64,000 bases of DNA from Stenotrophomonas lacuserhaii (GTDB taxonomy: Bacteria > Pseudomonadota > Gammaproteobacteria > Xanthomonadales > Xanthomonadaceae). The notes beneath the pieces were generated by a model. That model had not been told where the DNA came from. It ran no database searches and saw only the letters and a program-made list of their open reading frames with translations. The DNA is taken from assembly GCF_014836545.1 (NCBI RefSeq), contig NZ_JACSQS010000012.1, forward strand, positions 1 to 64,000, in the 5' to 3' direction. Made by a program: the position numbers and the translations under genes. This document shows positions 41,573-53,212 of the stretch, one piece after another. Position 1 is the first letter of the stretch, and every line of letters starts with the position of its first letter.

Positions 41573-41710
41573 CGCCGACCCACCGTCGGCGAACGCGGCG
41601 GGCAGGCATAAGGTAGCGCCGCAGGCAGCGGCAGGAGCCGCTGCCAACGTCGCTTGCGACGGCCTGGAGGGTGCCGGTCAGGACGACCGGCATACCCATG
41701 GTCGGCGAGC
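41571..41710. repeat. Composite palindromic repeat (second copy)
   Basis: A REP unit (GTAGCGCCGACCCACCGTCGGC) is followed from 41613 by the roughly 98-base block shared with 9679-9777. The block carries AGCGGCAGGAGCCGCT and CCGGTCAGGACGACCGG hairpins and ends in another REP unit. Confidence 0.75.
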
Positions 41711-41734
41711 GCAGCGGGCCCTGCGCGGGCGGCC

Positions 41735-43222
41735 TCAGCGCGGTGGCGCGGCCGGCGATACCGCCGCAGGCGCGGCGATTTCCAACGCGGCATCCGGGTC
41801 GGCCACCGGCGAAGGCGGACTGGCCGGGACTTCGGCCGGCGTACCATGCGCGGGGCTGTCCAGCATCCTGGCCTTGCGCCATCCGCCCCAGCGGTAATAC
41901 GCCAGCGACAGCAGCATCGACACCAGTGAGCTGGCCGGAAAACTCCACCAGATCGCGTCCACGCCCAGGTACGGCTGCAGCAGTTCGGCGAAGGGCACCC
42001 GCACGCCCCACAGCGACCCGGCCAGGATCAGCAGCGGCGCCAGTACCGCACCGGTGGAGCGCACCACGCCGGAAATCACGAAGCTGACACCGAAGAACAG
42101 GAACGACCACACCGCGATGTGGTTGAGGTGCCGGGCCGCCTGCAGCGCCTGACTGCCATCGGGCAGGAACAGTGCCAGCGTGTAGCGGTCCAGCAGGATC
42201 AACGGGGCGATCAGCACGCCGGTCAGCAGGAAATTGAACAGCACGCCCTGGCGCGCGGTGGCGCGTACGCGTCCCCACAGCTGCGCACCGACGTTCTGCG
42301 CGGCCATCGACGAACATGCCGCGCCGATCGCCATCGCCGGCATCTGCACGTAGGTCCACAACTGAAGCGAGGCGCCATAGGCCGCCGCAGTATCGGTGCC
42401 GTACTGGTTGACCATGGTCATCAGCATGATCATTGACAGCGAAATCAGCACCATCTGCAGGCCCATCGGCACGCCCTTGACCACCAGCGCCTTCAGGATC
42501 GGCAGGTCCACTTTGAACAGCGCCATGTCCTTGCGGCCCAGCCACAGCACGTGGCGCTTGTGGCGCATGTACAGCAGCAGCGCGACCAGCGACAGCGTCT
42601 GCGCGATCAGCGTGGCCCACGCCGCACCGGCAATCCCCAGTTCCGGCAGCGGCCCGAGGCCGAAGATCAGCAGCGGGTTGAATACGATATCCAGCGCGAC
42701 GGAAACCAGCAGGAAGCGGAACGGCGTACGTGAATCGCCGGCGCCGCGCATCGCTGCGCTGAGAAAGGCAAACGCGTACAGCGTCGGCATCGCCAGGAAG
42801 ATGACCTTCAGGTAGGCCTCGGCCAGTGGCAACGACGCGGCGGGCGTGCCCATCGCCGCCAGCAACGGGTGGGCGAGGAACCAGCCGGCCACGGCAATCA
42901 CCACCGACAAGCCGATGAAGAAGGTCGCGCTGGTGCCCATCACCCGGCGCGCCTGGCCGATGTCCTTGGCGCCCATCGCCTGGCCGATCAGGATGGTCGA
43001 GGCCATCCCGATGCCGAACACCGAGCCGATCAGGAAGAACATGATGTTGTTGGCATTGGCCGTCGCGGTCAGCGCGGCTTCGCCGAGGAAGCGCCCGACC
43101 CAGACCGCATTCACCGAGCCATTCAGCGACTGCGCGATGTTGCCCGCCAGGATCGGCAGGGAGAACAGCAGCAGGTTGCGCCCGATGGGGCCGGATGTGA
43201 GGTCGAGCGGCGCTTTTGCCAT
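41735..43222 (-). CDS. MATE family efflux transporter
   Basis: A 495-residue, 12-helix Na+ or H+ coupled exporter of the NorM/DinF group. Signatures: PILAGNIAQSLNGSVNAVWV, GIGMASTILIGQAMGAKD, AMRGAGDSRTPF and AAQNVGAQLWGRVRATAR. After the last helix there is a Pro/Ala-rich cytoplasmic tail of about 45 residues that is not part of the family. The ATG at 43222 is chosen by the family N-terminus (DLTSGPIGRNLLLFSLP). Divergent from hslR. The substrate is unknown. Confidence 0.93.
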   Translation of the reverse strand: MAKAPLDLTSGPIGRNLLLFSLPILAGNIAQSLNGSVNAVWVGRFLGEAALTATANANNIMFFLIGSVFGIGMASTILIGQAMGAKDIGQARRVMGTSATFFIGLSVVIAVAGWFLAHPLLAAMGTPAASLPLAEAYLKVIFLAMPTLYAFAFLSAAMRGAGDSRTPFRFLLVSVALDIVFNPLLIFGLGPLPELGIAGAAWATLIAQTLSLVALLLYMRHKRHVLWLGRKDMALFKVDLPILKALVVKGVPMGLQMVLISLSMIMLMTMVNQYGTDTAAAYGASLQLWTYVQMPAMAIGAACSSMAAQNVGAQLWGRVRATARQGVLFNFLLTGVLIAPLILLDRYTLALFLPDGSQALQAARHLNHIAVWSFLFFGVSFVISGVVRSTGAVLAPLLILAGSLWGVRVPFAELLQPYLGVDAIWWSFPASSLVSMLLSLAYYRWGGWRKARMLDSPAHGTPAEVPASPPSPVADPDAALEIAAPAAVSPAAPPR

Positions 43223-43399
43223 GGGTTGGAGATCGAACGGGCGTGCGCGAACACTAGCATCTGGCGGGTCTGCGGGATGTGCCGGTGAATCATTCACCGA
43301 GGGCGCAGCAGGCAGCCGGGGGAAGCTTGATTGCCGCAGGGAAGGCCGCATGTCCTGAGCAGCATCTCCTTGAACAACCCTGCGGAGTAACCCCTGTCG

Positions 43400-43807
43400 A
43401 TGACCGAGCTTTCCCTGCCGCAGCCCAGCGTCCGTCTGGATATCTGGTTGTGGGCGGCACGATTCTTCAAGACCCGGAGCCTGGCCAAACAGGCGGTTGA
43501 AACCGGCAAGGTGGCGGTAGCTGGCCAGCGGCCGAAGTCCTCGCGTGCGGTGCGGGTCGGCGAGCAGCTGACCATCGAGCGCGGCGAAGAGCAGTTCGAA
43601 ATCGCGGTGGTCGCGTTGAGCGACCAGCGCGGTCCGGCGCCGGTGGCCCAGCAGCTGTATGTGGAAACAGACGCATCCAAGGCACGTCGTGCAGAGCAGC
43701 GTGCAGTGCGGATCGCGGCGCGTGATGGGTACAAGGCGCCGGAGCACAAGCCAGACAAGCGGGCGCGAAAGCTGATCCGCGCGTTGGGGGATCTGGACGC
43801 GCTTTGA
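43400..43807 (+). CDS. hslR: Ribosome-associated heat shock protein Hsp15 (S4 domain)
   Basis: A 135-residue RNA-binding protein; the S4 domain is RLDIWLWAARFFKTRSLAKQ to about residue 75, followed by a basic C-terminus (DKRARKLIRALGDLD). In E. coli it binds free 50S subunits that carry a nascent chain and helps rescue them after heat shock. Full length. Confidence 0.94.
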   Translation: MTELSLPQPSVRLDIWLWAARFFKTRSLAKQAVETGKVAVAGQRPKSSRAVRVGEQLTIERGEEQFEIAVVALSDQRGPAPVAQQLYVETDASKARRAEQRAVRIAARDGYKAPEHKPDKRARKLIRALGDLDAL

Positions 43808-43824
43808 GTGTGGGGTGGAAAGCG

Positions 43825-43850
43825 GTGACGACCAACGGTCGTCACCCACC
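43825..43850. repeat. REP-like palindrome (GTGACGACC type)
   Basis: GTGACGACCAACGGTCGTCAC, the same unit as at 30194, between hslR and the convergent katG. Confidence 0.75.
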
Positions 43851-43880
43851 GATACCAATCCCCCACCGAGACAAATTCGT

Positions 43881-43909
43881 CACCCGGGTCGGTCCATGCC
43901 GCCCGGGTG
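43881..43909 (-). terminator. Hairpin downstream of katG
   Basis: CACCCGGGT/GCCCGGGTG arms 14 bases past the katG stop. On the minus strand the hairpin is followed by ACGAATTTG, a weak T tract. Confidence 0.55.
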
Positions 43910-43922
43910 AGGGGCTGCGACT

Positions 43923-46166
<2,244 letters not shown>

Positions 46167-46271
46167 CTACCTGTGTACTGGCGAATGTTTAATAGGGAAC
46201 GTAAATCGATGTCCCATCCCACGGTAAGCACCACGCGCGGGAACGTACATTCGATTCGCTCAACCTCATCA

Positions 46272-46286
46272 ATAGTAAGAAGCTAT
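46272..46286. promoter_or_regulatory. Candidate OxyR half-site for katG
   Basis: ATAGTAAGAAGCTAT fits the ATAG-N7-CTAT dyad bound by OxyR; the adjoining second dyad, one turn away, is only partly matched (GTTG-N7-CGAA on the minus strand). OxyR control of katG is well known in this family. The position is 112 bases before the start codon. Confidence 0.5.
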
Positions 46287-46317
46287 GAACTAGGAGCGAT
46301 TGGACAGTCGTGGCCAA

Positions 46318-46950
46318 TCAGGGGCGCTTGCCGAGCAGTCCGCCGCCGATTTTCAGGACATCACCGAGGCCAAACTGCCCATCGCCGTCCTGATCGAGGA
46401 GGGCGCCGAGGCCACCCCCGGCCATGCCCGAAGCCTGCGCTTCCTGACCTAGGGCCTGGCTGAGCTGGCCGGCGTTGCCCTGCTGGGCAAATTTCTGGGC
46501 CAGGAACGACATCACGATCGGGGCAAGCAGGGCCAGCAGCTGGCCGGACCTGCCACTGTCCAGCCCGGTCTTCTGGCCCAGCAGCTGCGCGGCCTGCGGA
46601 CTCTGGCTGCCGAATACGTGGCCGAGGATGCCGGCGCCGTTGGTCGCCTGGCCACCGCCGCCGCCGAGCACCGCGCCCAGCAGGCCGCCGAGGTCGAAAC
46701 CGCCTGCAGCACCGCCGGTCGAGGCAGGGCTACCACCCAGGTGATCACGCTGCAGTGCGTTGAGCAGCGACTGGGCACCCTGGGGATTGCTGGCGTTGTT
46801 GCCCAGGGCGCCCAGCAGCAGCGGCAGCGCGGACTGGATCGCCTGGCTGGCCTGGTTGCTGTCCACGCCGAGGGTCTGGGACACCTGCTGCAGGGCCGGA
46901 CCCTGCTGCAGCTGCTGGAGGAGGGAGCTGGTGAGCGACTGCGTGTTCAT
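46318..46950 (-). CDS. DUF937 protein with C-terminal EF-hand-like loop
   Basis: A 210-residue, Gly/Gln/Ala-rich protein without a signal peptide. Its repeats (LTSSLLQQLQQGPALQQVSQ; QSALPLLLGALGNNASNPQG; LLALLAPIVMSFLAQKFAQQ) match DUF937 (YidB-related). Near the end DQDGDGQFGLGD has the D-x-D-x-D-G-...-D pattern of an EF-hand calcium loop. The function is unknown; no partner genes are evident. Confidence 0.85.
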   Translation of the reverse strand: MNTQSLTSSLLQQLQQGPALQQVSQTLGVDSNQASQAIQSALPLLLGALGNNASNPQGAQSLLNALQRDHLGGSPASTGGAAGGFDLGGLLGAVLGGGGGQATNGAGILGHVFGSQSPQAAQLLGQKTGLDSGRSGQLLALLAPIVMSFLAQKFAQQGNAGQLSQALGQEAQASGMAGGGLGALLDQDGDGQFGLGDVLKIGGGLLGKRP

Positions 46951-47037
46951 GGCGGAACTCCTGCGGCTCGGTGTGGGCGACTCGGGTGTCGAACCCGCCG
47001 AGCATAACGCCGCCTGCACCAAAGCGATGCGAAGGCT

Positions 47038-49056
47038 TCACGGTGTGCCATGGGGCACGCCAGCAGCAGGCGGAGTCGCGATGGCGGCAGTGCGCTCCCC
47101 TATCTCCAGCAGCAGGCGGTCGAAATCAGGCAGCAGGGTGCGGTTGCCGTGCCCACTCAGGTGATCCTGGTCGAAGAACAGAGGTTGGTCGCCATCCATT
47201 GCCGCGCAGCGCTGTGGCGTGCAGAGCAAAGGCATCGGATCCCAGACGTGCAGCGCCGGATAGCGTGCCGACAGACGTTGAAGCATCGCCATCTGCGGCG
47301 CGCGCAGGGCCTCCATCTCCGCACGCGGCACGCTGAGTCCGCCGGCGCAGGCCGGGTTCATCCGGTTGAAGGCATCGGAGCATCGGTAGGCGGCCGAGCG
47401 GAACACCGGCATCGGTGCATCGATGATCACCTGCACGTTGAGCGCCTGCAATCGCTGCAGCACGGCATCGGCGTCGCGCTCGGCCGCAGCGGTATCGGCC
47501 GCACTGCGCTCGCCGCGCAGGGCAGCGAAGCCTGCTGCTTCGCCACGGCTCCAGTCCGCATCGCGCAGTTCCTGCATGCGCAGCGAGGCCAGCAGTACGA
47601 TGTCTCCGGGCCGCGCCTCATCTTCGATCTTCTGCAGGACGCGACCCACGTAAGGCGCGCAGTCCACGCTGCTGGCCCGCAACAGGTTGACGATGCTGCA
47701 ACCACCGCGCTCTTCAATGTGTAGCTCAAGGTCGAACTGTCGCGCCGCAATCGTCACCATGTTGCGATAGGCCGCCGCGTGCGAATCCCCGGCGACGAAC
47801 AGACGGCGACCCGCAAGAGCAGGTGCATCGATCGGCTCGACCGGCATCCAGGCGGGTTGCCGTTGTGCCCTCCAGGCGTAGCCATCGCGCGTGGCGCTCA
47901 ATGACAGGCTGTCGGTGTAATGGAGGATGGTCCATGCACCTGCAGTGGAAACGCCCAGGCCGGCCATGGCGCAGAGCAGCAGTTTGCCGGGGTGCCAGCG
48001 GCGACCAGCGTGAGCATTGCGCAGGGGGCATTCCACCCAGTGATACGAGGCGCTGGCCAGCGCCAGCAGCATGACGGGATAGGCCCACAAGGCGATGCCC
48101 TGCATGCCGTAGGTCCAGCGCAGCAGGACCAGCAACGGCCAGTGCCACAGATACAGCGAATACGACAACCTTCCCAGGTACACCAGCGGCGCCCATTGCA
48201 GGCCGCGCAGCAGGACATGCGGTCGTGGCGCGCCGTTGGCCGATGCCGCAGCGCCAAGCAGCATCACCGTGCCGACCACGGTGGCGATGGCGCCGGGGAA
48301 CGGCACCGGCTGATCCCCGGCGAACAGGAACCCGACCACCACCAGCAGCAGCCCCGGCACCGCCCAGCCTTGCCAGTGCGGCGCCAGCGTGCGGGCGGCG
48401 ATGCATTGATACAGCAGCGCGCCAGCGGCCAGTTCCCACAGGCGTGCTGGCAACAGATAGAACGCGCTGATGGGCGCGGCCTTGGTCTGCCAGGCCGCCA
48501 ACAGCAGCGATGCCAGCGCCAGCAGTGGCAGGATCCCGTTTACCCATGGCCGCGATTGCCGTGCCCGCAGCCACACCAGGAACAGCAGCGGAAACAGCAG
48601 GTAGAACTGTTCCTCCACGCCCAGTGTCCAGGTATGCAGGAACGGATTGAGGTCTGCACCCGGAGAGAAGTAGTCCCCCTGCTGCCACGCCAGCACGAAG
48701 TTGGCGACCCCGAACAGCGCGCCCAGCCCGGTCTGGTCGAACTGCTCGTTACGCCACGCACGCGGCATCAGCAGGGCGGACAACAGGAAGGTGACCAGCA
48801 GCACCAGCAGCAGCGCCGGGAGGAGGCGGAGTACCCGGCGACGGTAGAAGTCCAGCAGGTAGGGGACGGCGTGGGCGTGCGGACGCGAAGCCAGCGACTG
48901 GCTTATGACGAAGCCGGACACCACGAAGAACAGGTCCACGCCACTGAAGCCCCCGGGCAGCAGGGACGCATCGACGTGGAAAATGACGACCGCCAGCACG
49001 GCGATGGCACGCATGCCATCGATGGCGTTGTCATGACGCGGTTTGGGATAGGACAT
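47038..49056 (-). CDS. AT3-SGNH acyltransferase (OafA-like)
   Basis: A 672-residue membrane enzyme. The N-terminal acyltransferase-3 domain has about ten helices with DGMRAIAVLAVVIFHVD, GVDLFFVVSGFVIS and LHTWTLGVEEQFYLLFPL. The C-terminal periplasmic SGNH domain shows FVAGDSHAAAYRNM (Ser block) and FDQDHLSGHGN (Asp-x-x-His). Such proteins O-acetylate LPS O-antigen, peptidoglycan or secreted glycans. No polysaccharide genes lie nearby, so the acceptor is unknown. The ATG at 49056 fits the family N-terminus. Confidence 0.92.
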   Translation of the reverse strand: MSYPKPRHDNAIDGMRAIAVLAVVIFHVDASLLPGGFSGVDLFFVVSGFVISQSLASRPHAHAVPYLLDFYRRRVLRLLPALLLVLLVTFLLSALLMPRAWRNEQFDQTGLGALFGVANFVLAWQQGDYFSPGADLNPFLHTWTLGVEEQFYLLFPLLFLVWLRARQSRPWVNGILPLLALASLLLAAWQTKAAPISAFYLLPARLWELAAGALLYQCIAARTLAPHWQGWAVPGLLLVVVGFLFAGDQPVPFPGAIATVVGTVMLLGAAASANGAPRPHVLLRGLQWAPLVYLGRLSYSLYLWHWPLLVLLRWTYGMQGIALWAYPVMLLALASASYHWVECPLRNAHAGRRWHPGKLLLCAMAGLGVSTAGAWTILHYTDSLSLSATRDGYAWRAQRQPAWMPVEPIDAPALAGRRLFVAGDSHAAAYRNMVTIAARQFDLELHIEERGGCSIVNLLRASSVDCAPYVGRVLQKIEDEARPGDIVLLASLRMQELRDADWSRGEAAGFAALRGERSAADTAAAERDADAVLQRLQALNVQVIIDAPMPVFRSAAYRCSDAFNRMNPACAGGLSVPRAEMEALRAPQMAMLQRLSARYPALHVWDPMPLLCTPQRCAAMDGDQPLFFDQDHLSGHGNRTLLPDFDRLLLEIGERTAAIATPPAAGVPHGTP

Positions 49057-49363
49057 GGACGAACCAGCGGCGGGCAAGGCCACAGGATCGAAAGCTGCGC
49101 GGTGGCGGACAAGCAGCAGATGCGACACGCGTGATTGCTGTTGGGCCAGCGTTGAGCCCGCCCCGCTAACGCCGACCCAGGGTCGGCGAGCGCAGCGGGT
49201 CGTGCAGAAAAACTCAGCCGAACATAGCTGGTCGCAGGCGGCATCGCGACACGTGATCGAAATCTGGAAGCACTGCCGCAGGTCCTTCGAAATGATGTCG
49301 GTCGCCGGAGATGGCCAGCCTTGTTCAGCCGGATGAGAAGCGAACGATGGAAAAGGGAGCGGG
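49057..49363. other. Divergent intergenic region with repeat
   Basis: This 307-base gap between the acyltransferase and the exporter operon carries the left copy of a 53-base direct repeat (49156-49208). No gene is supported. AAAAGGGAGCGGG just before 49364 is the ribosome-binding site of the next gene. Confidence 0.6.
49156..49208 (+). repeat. 53-bp direct repeat, left copy
   Basis: The sequence beginning GCCCGCCCCGCTAACGCCGA and ending CGTGCAGA is found again at 53213-53265 with a single T/C difference. It contains a REP palindrome (CCGACCCAGGGTCGG). The two copies bracket the YIP1/adaptor/ATPase/permease operon. Confidence 0.9.
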
Positions 49364-50062
49364 ATGAGCAGTCGTATTGCAAGGACAGCAGGTGATGTGA
49401 TCCTCGATCCGTTGAAGGGTTGGGAGCGCGTTGAGGCACGCAGCGACTGGCCGTGGCCGCTGTTGGCACTGACACTGGCTACGGTGGTGGCTTGGGCGAC
49501 TTACTACGCGAACGTGGACCTGGCATGGCTGCAGGACCACGTGCTTGCGGACCACAGTGAGCTGGACGGTCGCGAGCTCGAGTTCATGCGAAACCTGCTC
49601 GGGCGCAGCCTGTTCACCGTCCTGTCGGTCGCCAGCTCGCTGCTGGTGGGCGGCGCCTTCATCCTGCTCACCGCAGCCTATCTGAAGGTTGTCGCACGTA
49701 CCCGCCGCCCGGACCCCTATGTTAGGTGGGTGGGGCGTGCTGCATGGCTGACGGTGCCGGAGACCGTGATGCTGCTGATGATGGCGCTGCGTTGTGCAAT
49801 GGCTGACACCAGCAACCTTCCTCCTGAACTGTCCAACCCGCTGTCCATGGCCCAACTGACCGGAATCGGCGTGGGCAGCCGATGGCTTTCGCTGGCCGGT
49901 TCGGTTGGCGTGCAATCACTCTGGACGGTGGCCCTGTGTGCAGCCGGCCTGCGCTACTGGCTCGACATGGGCTGGATCCGCGCGCTGTCGATCGCGCTGG
50001 CACCCGCGCTGTTGGTGTACGGCGCATGGGCCATGCGCGTTGCTGCAGGCGCCACGCAATGA
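49364..50062 (+). CDS. YIP1-family membrane protein (YknW-like)
   Basis: A 232-residue protein with five predicted membrane helices, starting RTAGDVILDPLKGWERVEAR, typical of bacterial YIP1-domain proteins. In Bacillus subtilis YknW, a YIP1 protein, is required for assembly of the YknXYZ exporter; the gene order here (YIP1, adaptor, ATPase, permease) is the same. Role by analogy: assembly factor. The stop overlaps the adaptor ATG (ATGA). Confidence 0.82.
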   Translation: MSSRIARTAGDVILDPLKGWERVEARSDWPWPLLALTLATVVAWATYYANVDLAWLQDHVLADHSELDGRELEFMRNLLGRSLFTVLSVASSLLVGGAFILLTAAYLKVVARTRRPDPYVRWVGRAAWLTVPETVMLLMMALRCAMADTSNLPPELSNPLSMAQLTGIGVGSRWLSLAGSVGVQSLWTVALCAAGLRYWLDMGWIRALSIALAPALLVYGAWAMRVAAGATQ

Positions 50063-51279
50063 ACCGGCGTCTGGTGACCGGTGGCATCGTGATCATGGTG
50101 CTGGCGGGCAGCATGGTTGCCGCCCTGTGGGGCGGGCGGAAGCCCGTGGAGGTGCAGTACGAAATCGCGGAGAACAGGCCCCTGCGCGCGTCGGTGCTCG
50201 GTTCCGGTACTTTCGACTTCCGCGATACGGCCGCGCTTTCGCCCGAAGTCATCGGCCTTGTGCGCCAGGTGCTGGTGAAGGAAGGGGACCACGTCCAGAT
50301 CGGTCAGCTGGTGATGGTGCTGGACCAGGAAACCCAGAAGGCCGAGGTGCAGCAGCGGGAATCAATGGTGCGTCAGCGGGCACTGGATATCGAGCAGCAG
50401 GCAGAGCTGCTCGACATCCGCCAGACCCAGGAACGTCGCAGTACCGAACTGGTAGCCAAGCGCTTGGTCGACCAGGCCAGTCACGATCAGGTTCGCCACG
50501 AGGTGGCACTGGCGCGGCTGCGGCTGAAGGCCAGCCGAGAGCAGCTGAAACAGTCCATGGCGGCCTTGGTGCAGGTGCGTGAGAGCCTGGCCAAGACGCT
50601 GATCCGCGCACCCATCTCAGGTGTGGTCACGTCCATCGCCTTGAAGGTCGGCGAAACCGCGGTACCGAGTTCGACGGGCATCGCGGGCTCCAGCCTGATG
50701 ACGATCGCCGACGTCGGCACGATGGCAGCAACGATCAAGGTCGATGAGATGGATGTGTCGCGGATCAGGCAAGGACAGCAGGCCCAGGTATTCGCCGGAT
50801 CGGACAGCCGCAGGGTGCTGAGTGGCAGGGTCCAGGAGATTGCGTTGGCACCGATGCGAACCGGGCTCGAGAGCACCAGCGCACACCAGCGCAGCTACGC
50901 GGTCCAGATCGCCCTTGATGGCCACGCCCATGCCGACCTTCGAACCGGGATGAGCTGCCGTGCCGAGGTGTTTGTTGATGTCGGCCGTACACCGGTCGCG
51001 GTGCCGGTGCAGGCACTGTTGAGCGAACAGGCCGATGGTGCACGCCACCGAGGTGCGGCAGGCAAGGCGGCGCAGCAGCGGTACTACCTGCTGGTGGAGT
51101 CGGGAGGCGCAGTCGTCAGGCGGCACGTCGAATCCGGCGTGTCCGACGACAGCCATGTCGAGATTGTCTCGGGACTGGCGCGCGGCGATCGGGTCATCAC
51201 CGGACCTGCAAAAACGATGCGGCATCTGCGTGACAACCAGCGCGTACGTGCGGTGCCGGCGATGTTGGAACTGCCCTGA
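50059..51279 (+). CDS. Periplasmic adaptor of ABC exporter (MacA/YknX-like)
   Basis: A 406-residue HlyD-family membrane fusion protein: N-terminal anchor (LVTGGIVIMVLAGSMVAALW), lipoyl/barrel-sandwich halves (VRQVLVKEGDHVQIGQLVMV; LIRAPISGVVTSIALKVGET), a coiled hairpin with long alpha-helices between (residues about 95-180), a beta-barrel and a membrane-proximal domain. It links the ABC pump to the periplasm. Coupled to genes on both sides. Confidence 0.9.
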   Translation: MNRRLVTGGIVIMVLAGSMVAALWGGRKPVEVQYEIAENRPLRASVLGSGTFDFRDTAALSPEVIGLVRQVLVKEGDHVQIGQLVMVLDQETQKAEVQQRESMVRQRALDIEQQAELLDIRQTQERRSTELVAKRLVDQASHDQVRHEVALARLRLKASREQLKQSMAALVQVRESLAKTLIRAPISGVVTSIALKVGETAVPSSTGIAGSSLMTIADVGTMAATIKVDEMDVSRIRQGQQAQVFAGSDSRRVLSGRVQEIALAPMRTGLESTSAHQRSYAVQIALDGHAHADLRTGMSCRAEVFVDVGRTPVAVPVQALLSEQADGARHRGAAGKAAQQRYYLLVESGGAVVRRHVESGVSDDSHVEIVSGLARGDRVITGPAKTMRHLRDNQRVRAVPAMLELP

Positions 51280-51280
51280 C

Positions 51281-51976
51281 ATGCAGCCCATCCTCGCGTT
51301 GCAACAGGTCTACAAGCACTACGCTATGGCGGGCGAGCAGGTTCCGGTACTGCGCGGAATCGATCTGACCATAGCGCGCAACGAGTACGTTGCCATCACC
51401 GGCCCTTCGGGATCCGGGAAGACCACCTTGATGAACATCCTGGGGTGCCTGGACCGGCCCAGTGCAGGAAACTATCTGCTCGCGGGTCAGCCGGTCACGC
51501 GCCTGGACGAGCGCGAGATGGCAGGAGTACGCAATCGCGCCATCGGCTTCGTTTTCCAGAGCTTCAACCTGATGTCGCGCGCAACCGCACTGCAGAATGC
51601 CATGCATCCGTTGCTGTACCGGAGGATGGGACCCGCAGAGCGCCAGCAGCGGGGCATGGACGCCTTGTGCAAGGTGGGGCTGGCGGACCGCGCAGACCAT
51701 CTCCCCAGCCAGTTGTCCGGGGGGCAGCGGCAGCGTGTGGCGATTGCGCGTGCGCTGTGCGGCTCGCCATCAATCCTGCTCGCCGACGAGCCTACCGGCA
51801 ACCTCGATTCCGCAACAACGCGAGACATCATGGCGCTGTTCGACGCGCTCTGGGCTCACGGAAGCACCATCGTCATGATCACCCATGAGACGGATATTGC
51901 GGACCACTGCCACCGCGTCATCCGTATCGAAGATGGGAAGGTGACCGCGGACCGGAGGCGTCAGCGGAATGGCTGA
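51281..51976 (+). CDS. ABC exporter ATP-binding protein (MacB N-domain/YknY-like)
   Basis: A 231-residue LolD/MacB-type ATPase: Walker [11 protein letters not shown]-loop FVFQSFNLM, signature [15 protein letters not shown], Walker [14 protein letters not shown] and H-loop MITHET. Separate ATPase and permease genes distinguish it from MacB, where they are fused. It overlaps the permease gene by eight bases. Confidence 0.95.
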   Translation: MQPILALQQVYKHYAMAGEQVPVLRGIDLTIARNEYVAITGPSGSGKTTLMNILGCLDRPSAGNYLLAGQPVTRLDEREMAGVRNRAIGFVFQSFNLMSRATALQNAMHPLLYRRMGPAERQQRGMDALCKVGLADRADHLPSQLSGGQRQRVAIARALCGSPSILLADEPTGNLDSATTRDIMALFDALWAHGSTIVMITHETDIADHCHRVIRIEDGKVTADRRRQRNG

Positions 51977-53198
51977 TCTCCTGTTGATCTTCGAGTCGGC
52001 CTGGGCAAGCATCCGCGCGCACGCCATGCGCAGTCTGTTGACCGTGCTGGGCATCGTCATCGGTGTTGCTTCGGTCATCGCGGTGGTGTCGATCTTCCAG
52101 GGCATGGCCGCCTCGATTACGGATCAGTTCGCCGGTCTGGGCGCGAACAACCTGACCGTCCGGTCCGAGACCTCCTTCGATGACCAGTTGCAGGGTCGCC
52201 GTAGCCGGATATCACTGGAGGATTACCAGCGCCTGGTCGACGGCTTGCCCGGGGTGGGGGAAGTGTCTCCGAGCTTCAACGTCATGGGCGACCATGGCGG
52301 CACGGTGCATGCGGGGCGCGCGGATACCTTCACCCGAATCATTGCCAGTTCACCGGCTTACCAGCATTCGCGGCAGGTCTACCCCCGACTTGGCCGGTTC
52401 ATCACGGCTGCCGACAACGATTCCCGTCGTCGGGTCTGCGTGGTCGGGGAGAAACTGCGCGGCAACCTGGAACTGCCTGCTGATCCCGTCGGCCAGTACA
52501 TCCGCATCGGCAGTGAGTGGTGCAAGGTGGTGGGGTTGATGGAAGAGCGCGGCGACGTGTTTGGCTTCAGCCAGGATGACTTCGTCCTGATGCCTTTCGC
52601 CACCGGTCTTGCACTGGTGCGGGATGCATCTCAGGTGGATCTCAGTATCGACGTCCAGGTCGCCGATACGGCAGAAATGGAGGCAGTGAAGGAGAGGATC
52701 GAATCGCTGCTGCGTCAGTCCCGCCTCCGGGGAGGTAGCCAAGGAGGCGACTTTCGAGTCGAAACCGCTGAGCAACTTGGGGATTCGCTGAAGAGCATCA
52801 TCCATCTGGTCAGCATGGTGTTCGCGGGGATCGTGGGTGTCTCGCTGCTGGTCGGGGGTATCGGCATCATGAACATCATGCTGGTTTCAGTCACCGAACG
52901 GACCCGCGAAATCGGCATCTGCAAAGCGCTTGGAGCCACCCGCCAAGCCATCCTGCTGCAGTTCCTCAGCGAGGCGGCGCTGCTTTCCGCGATCGGCGGG
53001 ATCATCGGCGTAGTAGTCGGTTACGCAGGCGGCCTGCTCGCTTCTCTGGTCATCCCCGGGCTGCCACCGGCCACGGCGCCGTGGTGGACGATTCTCCTGT
53101 CGGTCCTGTTCTCCGCCGCCGTCGGCGTGGTGTTCGGAACGATCCCCGCCGCCAAAGCAGCCGGACTGGATCCCATAGACGCGCTTCGTTACGAGTGA
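51969..53198 (+). CDS. ABC exporter permease (MacB C-domain/YknZ-like)
   Basis: A 409-residue permease with one N-terminal helix, a large periplasmic MacB-core domain (residues about 50-280) and three C-terminal helices (FtsX domain: LVGGIGIMNIMLVSVTERTR, EIGICKALGATRQAILLQFL). The layout is that of mechanotransmission transporters, which push substrates out of the periplasm. The last gene of the operon; the right copy of the 53-base repeat starts 15 bases after its stop. Confidence 0.94.
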   Translation: MADLLLIFESAWASIRAHAMRSLLTVLGIVIGVASVIAVVSIFQGMAASITDQFAGLGANNLTVRSETSFDDQLQGRRSRISLEDYQRLVDGLPGVGEVSPSFNVMGDHGGTVHAGRADTFTRIIASSPAYQHSRQVYPRLGRFITAADNDSRRRVCVVGEKLRGNLELPADPVGQYIRIGSEWCKVVGLMEERGDVFGFSQDDFVLMPFATGLALVRDASQVDLSIDVQVADTAEMEAVKERIESLLRQSRLRGGSQGGDFRVETAEQLGDSLKSIIHLVSMVFAGIVGVSLLVGGIGIMNIMLVSVTERTREIGICKALGATRQAILLQFLSEAALLSAIGGIIGVVVGYAGGLLASLVIPGLPPATAPWWTILLSVLFSAAVGVVFGTIPAAKAAGLDPIDALRYE

Positions 53199-53212
53199 CC
53201 GCAGGTCAACAT

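Noticed and set aside
49882-50058. Longer N-terminus for the exporter adaptor
   Set aside because: It would lie inside the YIP1 gene; the ATG at 50059 starts directly before a proper membrane anchor and gives a four-base overlap.
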